Shown here in pieces: positions 6,512 through 13,460 of a stretch of DNA of 19,771 bases (within the stretch, counting starts at the first letter, position 1; every line of letters begins with the position of its first letter). The position numbers and the translations under genes were made by a program. Source of the DNA: an uncultured Collinsella sp. (GTDB lineage: Bacteria > Actinomycetota > Coriobacteriia > Coriobacteriales > Coriobacteriaceae); contig CAAFOA010000034.1 in NCBI GenBank assembly GCA_900764415.1, positions 1 to 19,771 on the forward strand, in the 5' to 3' direction. The notes beneath the pieces are model-generated. The model was not told the DNA's origin. It saw only the letters and a program-made list of their open reading frames with translations, and searched no databases.

Positions 6512-7606
6512 TCAGCAACGATATGCGGCGCTTAGAAGCACTGTCCCCAGCAGGAATAGCGTTAAGGAGGCAGCTATCCAGTAGCTGTCGCCGGTCTTGG
6601 GAAGCGCCGATGTTGTTGCCATAGTGGATGTGGGCTTGGTCGTCTTGGTGACTATGGTCTTGGTGACCGTTGTCTTGGGCGACGTAGCCGCGGGTTTCAC
6701 CGCAGGATCCGTCGCCGGTCCCGCACCGGGCTGCCCCGCAGCAGGGTCGGCGCCACCAGTAGGCTTGCCCGTGCCATCCCCCGACACCTCGCCGCCGGGT
6801 ATAACGGGCTCCCCCGACGGCGAGGTGGCGCCATCGGGCTCAATTACCACATGCGTGGCCACGGCCCCGTCAGCATCCACCACGCTAGCAGCGCCAAAGG
6901 TTCCGCCTGCAGGCGTCACAAAGTGCGCGGCAACGAGCGATCCACGATCGCAGGCAACGCCGGCGTCCGTACCGGTGGCATCCAGCCGGGACGCATCCAC
7001 AGCAAGCGTCTTGCTCGCTGCGTCTGTCCCAAATCCCTCGTCGAACAAGTGCACGCCATAAAAGCGCAGACCAGTATTGGACCCCGCGCTCGCGGCAGCG
7101 ACGCGCCCACCGCCGCGTGCGGTCAAGCTACCTGCGGCAATGCCGGCAACAGTCTGCTCAAGAACACCTGCCCCGTCGGCCCTAGCATCGACCGTGCATC
7201 CGTCCACCACCAGCGCCTGGGCCACATGGATCCCACATTGCGAACCCGTCGCCGTGAGCGAGCCGGGGCCGCAAAGCGTAAGGTTCCCCCACACCTCCAT
7301 GCCGCTCATGGAAATGTCCGCATCGGGCGCATGCGTCTCGACCACAGAGTTTTGTCCCACAAGCGTCACCACTAGGTCGCCATCGGCGCCAATGGCCTCG
7401 CCCGCATAACCGTTTAGCTCCAGATGGTCGGCAGCGGTCCAAGCCCAACCGGGACCCGACGCGCCCGGTTCGTAGTACGTGGCGCCCGCAATGAACAGGC
7501 TGTCCGCGCCCGCGGCATAAGAAGGCCCGCCCAGCAAAACGCATAGGCAGGCCATGACAGTAAACAGGATGTAGTGACGGCTGGTGTGGAACGCGGTAGC
7601 AAACAT
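6512..7606 (-). CDS. LPKTG sortase-anchored surface protein
   Basis: 364 residues from the ATG at 7604-7606, chosen because GGAG lies five bases upstream; a TTG nine codons earlier has no such site. A signal peptide is visible (HYILFTVMACLCVLLGG..SYAAG, cut probably after AAG). Residues about 35-240 contain many short repeats of strand and turn (LTLCGPGSLTATGS, LVVDGCTVDARADG, KTLAVDASRLDATGTD) with the look of a right-handed beta-helix, often annotated as carbohydrate-binding. A Pro/Thr/Lys-rich stalk follows, then ALPKTG (LPKTG at 335-339), a hydrophobic helix and a short polar end, RC. It should be fixed to peptidoglycan by sortase A. GC content is high, as in the core genome. Ligand unknown. 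Confidence 0.85.
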   Translation of the reverse strand: MFATAFHTSRHYILFTVMACLCVLLGGPSYAAGADSLFIAGATYYEPGASGPGWAWTAADHLELNGYAGEAIGADGDLVVTLVGQNSVVETHAPDADISMSGMEVWGNLTLCGPGSLTATGSQCGIHVAQALVVDGCTVDARADGAGVLEQTVAGIAAGSLTARGGGRVAAASAGSNTGLRFYGVHLFDEGFGTDAASKTLAVDASRLDATGTDAGVACDRGSLVAAHFVTPAGGTFGAASVVDADGAVATHVVIEPDGATSPSGEPVIPGGEVSGDGTGKPTGGADPAAGQPGAGPATDPAVKPAATSPKTTVTKTIVTKTTKPTSTMATTSALPKTGDSYWIAASLTLFLLGTVLLSAAYRC

Positions 7607-7633
7607 AACCGCTCCGATCTTCGCAAGAGCCAA

Positions 7634-7822
7634 TGGAAACTACATCAGGAAATGACCTGATAGCAGCAGCTATTAGTGTAGCGAGATCGGGCAAGTGGCG
7701 AACGAATTACCTGTAAACGAACCCAGAAATTAGGTGTAAATCGTTTTGCCAGTCGGTGAAAGGAGGCCAAGTTTGACGAAGCTCCGTAGACTTTCGAGGG
7801 CAACGCGCCAGCCAACGACGCA
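7634..7822. other. Intergenic region with a strong but orphan ribosome binding site
   Basis: On the plus strand AAAGGAGG (about 7760-7767) precedes a TTG that opens only 17 codons before TAG at 7823-7825, exactly where HepT ends. It may be the start of a gene lost by replacement. A small hairpin (ATCAGG..CCTGAT, near 7649-7664) lies in the leader of the LPKTG gene. Confidence 0.3.
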
Positions 7823-8191
7823 TTAGCTCTGACGCTCCTTAAAGATTCGCAAAGCTTTCTCTAGCTCGGGAATATCATCGACGATTACTTTCCAAGCAAG
7901 GGATCGATCAACCTCTCGATAGCCATGCGCTACGAAGTTGCGAAAACCCCTAATATCATTCCAGGGATACTCCGGAAAAGCTGATTGGACTTCATCAGAA
8001 AGATGGAGCGCATCCTCAGCGATTCTGTAAACAGGGCTCATGATTGCGTCGTAGGCAAGTTCGCCTTCCTCGCTTCTATCGCAAACAAAGGAACTCTCCG
8101 TAGAGCCAAAATGGTCAATACGTTTAGTCAACGTCTCGCAATCAGACAGAATAACATCGATGAGCTCGGCGTCTCGCTTACGCCGCTTCAT
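7823..8191 (-). CDS. hepT: HepT-type HEPN ribonuclease toxin
   Basis: 122 residues from the ATG at 8189-8191, which overlaps the end of the mntA gene by 14 bases and has GAGG nine bases upstream; two earlier in-frame ATGs have poorer sites. The HEPN active-site motif is R84-N-F-V-A-H89 followed by G-Y91, that is RX4HXY. In characterised pairs HepT dimers cleave RNA and MntA neutralises them by adding AMP to the tyrosine of this motif. The order antitoxin then toxin, with overlap, is the usual one. The toxin may act on tRNA, but the target is not visible. Assignment to HEPN/DUF86-like is firm on the motif and the partner. Confidence 0.85.
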   Translation of the reverse strand: MKRRKRDAELIDVILSDCETLTKRIDHFGSTESSFVCDRSEEGELAYDAIMSPVYRIAEDALHLSDEVQSAFPEYPWNDIRGFRNFVAHGYREVDRSLAWKVIVDDIPELEKALRIFKERQS

Positions 8192-8477
8192 AAAGACGCA
8201 CCTCATCCTGTTCAATGTTTTTGCGAAAAGCAGGACGCATGTGCTCAGGCGGATTAGTCACAATCTCAACCTCTCGCCCGAGCTCCTCTTCAAGTTCAAG
8301 GGAGATTTCGTATAGCGTGCCAAACGTCATGCTGTCTCCGCAAACGAGGCGCAAATCGATATCGCTATCTGGCGTCTGCTCACCGCGGGCAAAAGAGCCA
8401 AAAAGATACGCCTCACGGACATCGTAGCGAGACAGTACGCGAGAAACAGCGGCAGATATGTCAACAAAAGTAATCAT
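8178..8477 (-). CDS. mntA: MntA-type nucleotidyltransferase antitoxin
   Basis: 99 residues, the usual minimal nucleotidyltransferase size. The signature is complete: G27-S28-F-A-R-G...D39-I-D41-L (GSX10DXD), with the two aspartates binding magnesium. It is expected to AMPylate the HepT tyrosine and so keep the toxin silent. No ribosome binding site precedes the ATG; instead a well-formed promoter places the transcript start at or next to the ATG, so translation may be leaderless. The product and the downstream toxin are translationally coupled. Confidence 0.9.
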   Translation of the reverse strand: MITFVDISAAVSRVLSRYDVREAYLFGSFARGEQTPDSDIDLRLVCGDSMTFGTLYEISLELEEELGREVEIVTNPPEHMRPAFRKNIEQDEVRLYEAA

Positions 8478-8483
8478 GGTTCA

Positions 8484-8512
8484 ATTTTACTTACCGGTTG
8501 TATGAAAGGCAA
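8484..8512 (-). promoter_or_regulatory. Promoter giving a probably leaderless mntA-hepT transcript
   Basis: Minus strand -35 TTGCCT (8507-8512), 17-base spacer, -10 TAAAAT (8484-8489). The A of the mntA ATG (8477) is 7 bases after the -10, where transcription would begin. Confidence 0.55.
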
Positions 8513-8601
8513 TCGGCATGCATTTGCTACATTGGTCGACGGCTAGAGATAATTAAATTACTTTAAATTAGTCTAATGAGCTAAGCGCAAGTAAAGAGGT
8601 T

Positions 8602-8641
8602 GAACGACGGTGCACCGGCTTATGTCGATACACCGTCGTTC
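8602..8641. other. 11-base inverted repeat
   Basis: GAACGACGGTG (8602-8612) and CACCGTCGTTC (8631-8641) are perfect complements with an 18-base loop. It may be a weak bidirectional terminator or a binding site upstream of mntA-hepT. Confidence 0.4.
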
Positions 8642-8710
8642 TCTCCAAGCGGCACAGCAACGCCATGCAAAGACATCAGCCTAAAGCTTCTTAACTAAAA
8701 GTTAAATAAT

Positions 8711-8752
8711 GTGAGCAGGCTGTGTCATCAAATGTCAACACGGCGTGCTCAC
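8711..8752 (-). terminator. Terminator of the retron-kinase operon
   Basis: The 15-base arms (8711-8725 and 8738-8752) pair at 14 of 15 positions counting one G-U pair. On the minus strand they are followed by an AT-rich run ATTATTTAACTTTTAG. It lies 13 bases past the kinase stop. Confidence 0.6.
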
Positions 8753-8765
8753 TACTCTAGATGGA

Positions 8766-10271
8766 TTATAACTGCGCCAGCATAGCGTTAATGTCCCTGC
8801 TAAATATGGCATTTTTATCGGCGCGATCAAGTTCACTTTTTCGTCTTTTTATTTCTTCCTCGTGAGCGCGCTTACGCTCGTAATTAACCTTTCGCACATA
8901 CTCTTTGTTCGCCCAAGTTACTGCATTACATACATATTCAACGGTATCTTTCGCTCGTTCTTTGTTGTAGCCGACATCAAAAACCTTAATAATTCTCCCT
9001 GTGATTTCGAACCAATTCGGATCAAGATGGAATCCATCGGTACATAAGGAGGTGTGCTCATAACTCTTAAAGATTGTCAGCCACTGCCCACGAAGATCAT
9101 CGTTCATTTCAAAGAAGATGGCGCCGTCATCCCATTTCTTATTTATGATTCGCATTTGCAGAACGTCAGAAGAGTCAACAATTGACTCCTCTGATTGTTT
9201 CGATGCGAGTTCGGCATCGGCTGCTTTTGATAGCACTTCGACATCGAGGAGCATAGAGTCTATGTTCGCATAGCGATCGCTGGGGTTCTGAGCAATCATG
9301 CGCTCTACGACTTTGTCTAAATAGGCGTATTCCGGGGCAATGTCTCCAATGCGCTTGTAACTTGTTCCCTGGGGCGCCGTTCCCGTAAACAGTTCATTAA
9401 GTATTAATCCATAGGCGTAGATATCGGCTCGCTGGTCACATTTGCCACCTTTTACTCGTTGTTCAGGCGCAGCATATTGAAAGTTAGCTAGCCTATCAGA
9501 GGCAACTGTCTCTACCGTTGCGCCTGGATAGTGCGTTTCAATATGCGCAATGCCGAGATCTGAAAGAACGAGCCGTTTTAATGTGTCGTCGTATAGTATA
9601 TTTTGCGGTTTAATATCTCTATGATAGTTTCCGCCGGAATAAAAATGTCTTAGACCACTCAGTAAGTCGATAAACATTTTCAGTAGTGTCGTACTTGAGA
9701 ATTCAACGCGACGAGAAATTAAATTTGCAAGGCTTCCGTACATCAACGGCATCACGTAGAAAGGCTGTTTATTATCGCCTGAGTAAAGGCAGCCAAAATC
9801 GATGGCATTTACAATAAACTCGCACTTGCAGTCTCGTTCAAACTGCGCCTCCTGAATAAACCGTTTGAGCTTAGAAGTACTTCGCGCCGCTTCTGCGCTC
9901 AATAGCTTAAGTGCATACCTTGTTCCATCAGAAGATTCGACTTCAAATACTGTGCCTGCTCCGCCATTACCGATTGACTTTATTCTGGTATACGACTCAG
10001 TAAAAGTATCGAAAATCCTTGTCTTTTTAGACATGGGAATGAGAAAATTGCCCTCATCGGCTTTGTATGCTATGGCTTTATATGATGGAATTACGATAGC
10101 ACCGCCGGAGAGATCAAAGTCTAGATATTCAATATACCCTCTACGTTTAAGTTCGTTAAGAATTATCGGATCGACATCAATAACGGAAACTTGTCCGCCC
10201 TTGCCGTCATATAGCTCCATAATACCTAAGAGAGTCTTTTCAAGTGTACTATCAAGTTCTTTATTGAACAT
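8766..10271 (-). CDS. Serine/threonine protein kinase with extra N- and C-terminal regions
   Basis: 501 residues from the ATG at 10269-10271 (GAGG six bases upstream; the TTG eight codons earlier has none). All catalytic motifs are present: glycine loop GNGGAG (101-106), the ATP-binding lysine in YALKLL (K122), catalytic loop YHRDIKPQN (D219, N224), metal-binding DLG in place of DFG (D238), APE (268-270) and the C-lobe Arg near 333. The kinase should be active. The first 90 residues are not kinase and may form a small winged-helix-like domain; about 150 residues after the kinase have no transmembrane segment or PASTA repeats and end in a charged coiled coil (KVNYERKRAHEEEIKRRKSE). It is thus cytoplasmic, unlike PknB. 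It follows the reverse transcriptase gene by 132 bases without a visible terminator, so I take it as the effector or regulator of that system. GC is low, like its neighbours. Confidence 0.9.
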   Translation of the reverse strand: MFNKELDSTLEKTLLGIMELYDGKGGQVSVIDVDPIILNELKRRGYIEYLDFDLSGGAIVIPSYKAIAYKADEGNFLIPMSKKTRIFDTFTESYTRIKSIGNGGAGTVFEVESSDGTRYALKLLSAEAARSTSKLKRFIQEAQFERDCKCEFIVNAIDFGCLYSGDNKQPFYVMPLMYGSLANLISRRVEFSSTTLLKMFIDLLSGLRHFYSGGNYHRDIKPQNILYDDTLKRLVLSDLGIAHIETHYPGATVETVASDRLANFQYAAPEQRVKGGKCDQRADIYAYGLILNELFTGTAPQGTSYKRIGDIAPEYAYLDKVVERMIAQNPSDRYANIDSMLLDVEVLSKAADAELASKQSEESIVDSSDVLQMRIINKKWDDGAIFFEMNDDLRGQWLTIFKSYEHTSLCTDGFHLDPNWFEITGRIIKVFDVGYNKERAKDTVEYVCNAVTWANKEYVRKVNYERKRAHEEEIKRRKSELDRADKNAIFSRDINAMLAQL

Positions 10272-10403
10272 TTTATCCTCGCATATGGTTGCCAATTACA
10301 TCTCAATAGAGCCAGAAAAATGTAAGTACTATTTCCCAAGAATTTGACTAATTATTACAGGCGCAAGGCGCATCGCAGCTTTGGCATTCACTGGAAAACT
10401 CAG

Positions 10404-11330
10404 CTAGTCTTCCAAGCTAAGCAAAACTTGTCGTTCTGCTTCGGGAAAAGCATGAGGCTCAATCATTCTTGCCGAGCTAATTCGACCGAGCGTAGATGCT
10501 GCTTCCGACGCATCGCCCGCGCAACTTTGCCCTGTTCCCTCAATGATTTTATGCCTTAACTTGTTTGGAATAGTCGAAATCCCGTCTTTGGTAATGGCAA
10601 CGCCCGTAACAATTTTGACATCGCCAGCACCGCGATAAGCGGTTTTGCTAAGAGAAAGAGAGTGCCCATATCCCTTTACGATTCGGAGGACTTTCTTTTC
10701 AAATACTGCCGGATTGCTAAATGGCGCTTTGGAAGAAAAGGTTAAGTCGTCAACGTATAAGGAAAACTTGCAACTATTATTACGCGCGAGATTATGCAAC
10801 TCGTTAAACATATCTTGATAGGCGAAGAAAGCGACAAGCTGAGCGCATGGACTTCCGGTTGGAATTACAGTGGAACCGTCATCTAACGTAAGTGTTGTTA
10901 AATCGCTAAGCAGGGCGGATACATCACTGCTGCATTTAAATCTATCTTTGAAGAGTCGGTAGACGGACTCTCGCGAACATGAGTCATAAAATGCGTGTAA
11001 ATCTGATTGAATAAAATAGACAGAATGCTCATGGTACTTGCCGTTATCGACATGGCAGACACCTTTGCATCCAGAGAATACCCAGTTTGGAATCGAAATT
11101 CTGCTCAGCAAGTTCTTTATACGGCGTTGAACTTGCTTTAATTCTCTACATGGATCATAGATAGTTCGGAATCCCCCAGAAGCCTTTTCAATTTCACTGA
11201 CGGTGTAATTGATGAAATCGTTGGCGTGAAGAAGACTGTCGTACTTTATCTGAAGTATCGTAGAGAGCTTGCGTTTGCTGCACAACTTATATATAGGACT
11301 CTGATCAATTGCATAGCCTCTACTTGCCAT
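10404..11330 (-). CDS. Retron-type reverse transcriptase
   Basis: 308 residues, typical retron length. The start overlaps the XRE stop by 11 bases, with GAGG nine bases before it. RT motifs in order: FRTIYDPCRELKQVQRRI (54-71), which is the block before finger motif 2 in retron RTs; NGKYH (96-100) at the place of the retron NAxxH region X; motif A SDLHAFYDSC (D110); motif B TGSPCAQL (158-165); YVDD (192-195), the metal-binding pair, followed by LTFSS; and VTGVAIT (241-247), the VTG of retron region Y. Both retron-specific regions are present, so it is more like a retron RT than a group II intron or DGR enzyme; there is no maturase or endonuclease domain. In retrons the RT makes an RNA-linked DNA from a nearby msr-msd RNA, which sits in a toxin-antitoxin-like complex with an effector. 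Confidence 0.9.
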   Translation of the reverse strand: MASRGYAIDQSPIYKLCSKRKLSTILQIKYDSLLHANDFINYTVSEIEKASGGFRTIYDPCRELKQVQRRIKNLLSRISIPNWVFSGCKGVCHVDNGKYHEHSVYFIQSDLHAFYDSCSRESVYRLFKDRFKCSSDVSALLSDLTTLTLDDGSTVIPTGSPCAQLVAFFAYQDMFNELHNLARNNSCKFSLYVDDLTFSSKAPFSNPAVFEKKVLRIVKGYGHSLSLSKTAYRGAGDVKIVTGVAITKDGISTIPNKLRHKIIEGTGQSCAGDASEAASTLGRISSARMIEPHAFPEAERQVLLSLED

Positions 11331-11607
11331 TGCTGTATGCCTCGATCACCTTAGACATCAAGGACGTAATGAACTTTTGGCCGGCGCTGTTAAGTTCTGC
11401 ATCCTCATAGTCTTCTGAAAAGCGAACTAACGTTGACACTCGAAGACCAAGCAATTCTGAATAGCGTTCGAGCAAATCCATCGAGACTTTTTTCTTCCCG
11501 TTTTCGATCTCGGAAAGATAGCTACTGGAGATGCCGAGCAATTCGCTCATTTCCTTGGCGCTGTATCCATATATGCCCCGTAACCTTTTAAGCGTATTGC
11601 CCAGCAT
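11320..11607 (-). CDS. XRE-family regulator of the retron-like operon
   Basis: 95 residues. Residues 5-62 form a classic XRE domain (LKRLRGIYGYSAKEMSELLG, with recognition helix SSSYLSEIENGKKKVS). The last 30 residues are helical and may serve for dimerisation or contact with the RT. The start has AAGGAG eight bases upstream; that site can pair with CTCCTT just before it, so translation may be dampened. The gene overlaps the RT start. A perfect inverted repeat over the operon promoter (12104-12128) is a natural target, so autorepression is likely. It may also be a structural part of the retron complex. Confidence 0.85.
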   Translation of the reverse strand: MLGNTLKRLRGIYGYSAKEMSELLGISSSYLSEIENGKKKVSMDLLERYSELLGLRVSTLVRFSEDYEDAELNSAGQKFITSLMSKVIEAYSNGK

Positions 11608-11638
11608 TCCTTACTCTCCTTACAGACTAAAAGGAGTT

Positions 11639-11672
11639 AAAAAATCAAATACTGGGCGGGCTACCATTTGAT
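11639..11672 (-). terminator. Terminator/attenuator between the small ORF and the XRE gene
   Basis: Minus strand ATCAAAT, 15-base loop, ATTTGAT, then TTTTT. It lies directly after the stop of the 60-residue gene. The stem is AT-rich, so read-through into the XRE-RT-kinase genes is likely and termination only partial. Confidence 0.55.
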
Positions 11673-11673
11673 G

Positions 11674-11856
11674 CTACCAACCTGTCAACAAGCTTATGAG
11701 CTCGTGAAGCACTTTTATAAAAGCGCCGAGAAGCTCTAAGAGCCCGATTAACGCTCGAAAGTCTTTAGGAGCCTTCTTACGCTTCTCAACTCGCAGCTTC
11801 ACTCGAGGTTGGCCAGCAACATGGTTGTTTCCGGAATTAGATAGATGCTGTGCCAT
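11674..11856 (-). CDS. Small hydrophobic-tailed peptide (60 aa) in the retron leader
   Basis: The ATG at 11854-11856 is preceded by AAAGGGGGTG eight bases upstream, one of the best ribosome binding sites in the window. The peptide has a polar start (MAQHLSNSGNNHV), a strongly basic middle (RVKLRVEKRKKAPKDFR) and a hydrophobic or amphipathic C-terminal helix (ALIGLLELLGAFIKVLHELI). I do not recognise a family. The build is that of a small membrane-active peptide such as a type I toxin or a holin-like effector, or of an RNA-binding peptide. Its ribosome binding site lies in the arm of a strong RNA hairpin (11865-11906), so translation should be low unless the RNA is opened, for example by reverse transcription. 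Function unknown. Confidence 0.6.
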   Translation of the reverse strand: MAQHLSNSGNNHVAGQPRVKLRVEKRKKAPKDFRALIGLLELLGAFIKVLHELISLLTGW

Positions 11857-11864
11857 ATAGCACA

Positions 11865-12077
11865 CCCCCTTTCTCGCTGCGGTTGCAGCGTCCCAAAGAA
11901 AGGAGAGGTTCTTCCGGTAACACCCGCCCAGCTTCGTGCGCCCGCGCATCCCAGCGCGGGCGCACCGGGTGAGCGGGGGTTTAGGTAGACCACCGAAGTG
12001 GTCCGCGGCGAGCTCGCGCTCACCCTGGAATGGGAAAAGACCTTCGCGGCCAAGCTGTAATGGTCACGACTACCTTG
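11865..12077 (-). ncRNA. Structured leader RNA, candidate retron msr-msd
   Basis: This roughly 210-base stretch is much richer in GC than the genes around it and folds well on the minus strand. In order: a 9-base stem (12017-12025 with 11967-11975) enclosing a GACCAC-TTCG-GTGGTC hairpin (11988-12003); a perfect 12-base stem with six-base loop (11936-11947 with 11954-11965); and a long hairpin (11865-11906) with inner CGCTGC-AACC-GCAGCG. Short complementary segments at 12033-12043 and 11906-11915 (ten pairs, one bulge) could be the a1/a2 repeat of a retron RNA. Position just upstream of the RT operon, the small stem-loops first and a long stem later agree with an msr-msd. The branching G and exact ends cannot be fixed by eye. 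Confidence 0.5.
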
Positions 12078-12083
12078 GTTGAC

Positions 12084-12092
12084 ACTATAACA
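12084..12092 (-). promoter_or_regulatory. Promoter of the retron-like operon (extended -10)
   Basis: Minus strand TGTTATAGT, an extended -10 (TGn + TATAGT). Transcription would start near 12077, at the 5' side of the structured RNA. The -35 position falls inside the palindrome 12104-12128. Confidence 0.6.
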
Positions 12093-12103
12093 CTATGGTC
12101 AGC

Positions 12104-12128
12104 AATTAGCGAACAGAATTCGCTAATT
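12104..12128. promoter_or_regulatory. Palindromic operator over the retron-operon promoter
   Basis: AATTAGCGAA (12104-12113) and TTCGCTAATT (12119-12128) are perfect 10-base complements with a five-base spacer. The repeat covers the -35 region of the promoter at 12084-12092. The XRE protein of the operon is the likely binder. It could also form a weak terminator for abiH, but there is no T-run. Confidence 0.6.
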
Positions 12129-12221
12129 ACGTATTGAAATTATCAATCTCATAAATTCATCTCAACTACAAATATTACGACCTATCAATTTCACGTAAGT
12201 CGTGAAGCGACACTCAGCACC

Positions 12222-13244
12222 CTAGATACTATCTATCGACTGGTTACACCCCTTGTCAAACTCCATGTAACTCGTCATGCGATAGTTTGAGATGGCAAGC
12301 TCGTGGCAAAATTTGTAAATACCGTACTGCTTATTCTCGCTGGAATCGTGCTCGCAAAAGACCCATTCGGCATCGCGGTAGCGTGGAGCCAGAACGTCGC
12401 GGTAGTACGGCTTATCGACTTTGTCGAACGAGTTGCCCATGATAATTACGGTTTCAATCTTGGCAAGCGAGTCCAAGAAATGGTTTAGGGCGTCGTAGTT
12501 ACCCTCAATATTCTTCCATGTATCTGCGCAGCGATCGCATGCAACTGTTACACCTTGCTGAATAGTTGCACCGTAAAAATCATCCATTCCATATTTTTCT
12601 TCAAGCATCTTTTGAAGCTCCTTGGGATTATTGTCGGGAGAGCCAAATTGAAGAAGTTCGTCTTTATTTAAGACACTGCCGTGAATATGGAGGATTCTAT
12701 CTGGACGAACACTATAGACATGCTCCAACGTTGGGGTGTAATTAAAGGTAATGAACGAAGCAGTGTCTGGTAACTCAAGCACGGGTTTTGCTTTAGACAC
12801 ATCGATTGACTCCACCCATTCCCTAAAACGATCCCTGGTGAGCTTCTTAGTGTATTCAAGATGCACCTGCAGCTCGATCCAGAAATCATCCCATTTTGGA
12901 TTATCATCGGTTAGATTAGGATACGTGTGCTCGAGTGTTTCATAACAAAGATCGTCCCATTCAATACCGAGCGATTCTTCGAGAGAGCTCCAATGTTGAT
13001 CATGCTCATCGTTGGAACAGGATTTGCAGCCAAGACTGCTCACATGATTGGGACACTCCGTCGCATATTCATCTAATTCAAATTCAACAACCACTTGTTT
13101 ATCATGGCCTACCAACCAGTCATGATAATCCGAATACTTGGTTGCCAGGTCATGATAAAGATCAAATCCGTTTCCAATAATTAAAAGGTTTCGGGTGGTG
13201 TCACAATCTGCGTCATTGTGAATCTCACCCTCTCTTCTAGCCAT
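12222..13244 (-). CDS. abiH: AbiH-family abortive infection protein
   Basis: 340 residues. The family hallmark is at the N-terminus: LLIIGNGFDLYHDLATKYSDY (20-40), a nucleotide-binding-like GNGFDL loop. It is followed by FITFNYTPTLEHVY (164-177), LHIHG (185-189) and a late VIIMGNSFDKVDKPYY (266-281), all in the AbiH order. Two cysteine groups, C64/C73/C76 and C236-D-R-C239, could bind zinc. AbiH was found in Lactococcus as a phage abortive-infection protein; its biochemical action is not established as far as I know. It is the last gene of a three-gene unit, 18 bases after the small basic protein. The start ATG has AAAGG about 12 bases upstream. Confidence 0.85.
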   Translation of the reverse strand: MARREGEIHNDADCDTTRNLLIIGNGFDLYHDLATKYSDYHDWLVGHDKQVVVEFELDEYATECPNHVSSLGCKSCSNDEHDQHWSSLEESLGIEWDDLCYETLEHTYPNLTDDNPKWDDFWIELQVHLEYTKKLTRDRFREWVESIDVSKAKPVLELPDTASFITFNYTPTLEHVYSVRPDRILHIHGSVLNKDELLQFGSPDNNPKELQKMLEEKYGMDDFYGATIQQGVTVACDRCADTWKNIEGNYDALNHFLDSLAKIETVIIMGNSFDKVDKPYYRDVLAPRYRDAEWVFCEHDSSENKQYGIYKFCHELAISNYRMTSYMEFDKGCNQSIDSI

Positions 13245-13262
13245 CTACTCGGATGCCTTTCT

Positions 13263-13460
13263 TTAGAAAAACTCCTTATCAGGATTTTTGGCTCCTGAAC
13301 ACGAACTCCTCCTAATTAGGAAGCTAATATCCGAGTCTTCGATAAGTACATTTGAATTGACGTATGTCTTGGCGTGGCAATGTTTTCGGCCGTGCTTTAG
13401 CTTGTCCTTAATAATTGCCGATAATGTCTTTCGCGCCATAGGGATCACTGCCTTACTCAT
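13263..13460 (-). CDS. Small basic protein between membrane protein and AbiH
   Basis: 65 residues. The ATG overlaps the stop of the preceding gene (ATGAGTAA) and is served by GGGAGG nine bases upstream, so it is translationally coupled and very probably real. The first half is strongly basic (MARKTLSAIIKDKLKHGRKH); three cysteines are present. I recognise no family. A bridging, regulatory or antitoxin-like role is possible from its place alone. Confidence 0.6.
   Translation of the reverse strand: MSKAVIPMARKTLSAIIKDKLKHGRKHCHAKTYVNSNVLIEDSDISFLIRRSSCSGAKNPDKEFF

Noticed and set aside
6597..7409. Long plus-strand frames opposite the LPKTG gene
   Set aside because: Antisense frames created by the GC-rich codon pattern of the surface protein.
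8862..10347. Plus-strand frames within the kinase gene
   Set aside because: Antisense to an intact kinase with all motifs; no support.
11799..12053. Minus-strand frames through the structured leader (84 codons, and the extended 91-codon version of the small ORF)
   Set aside because: They run through perfect RNA stems; the strong ribosome binding site fits only the 60-residue start at 11856.
11985..12060. Short plus-strand reading ending ..ELALTLEWEKTFAAKL
   Set aside because: Protein-like by eye, but only about 24 codons after an in-frame TAG, without start or ribosome binding site. It might be a gene remnant; the RNA structure explains the sequence better.
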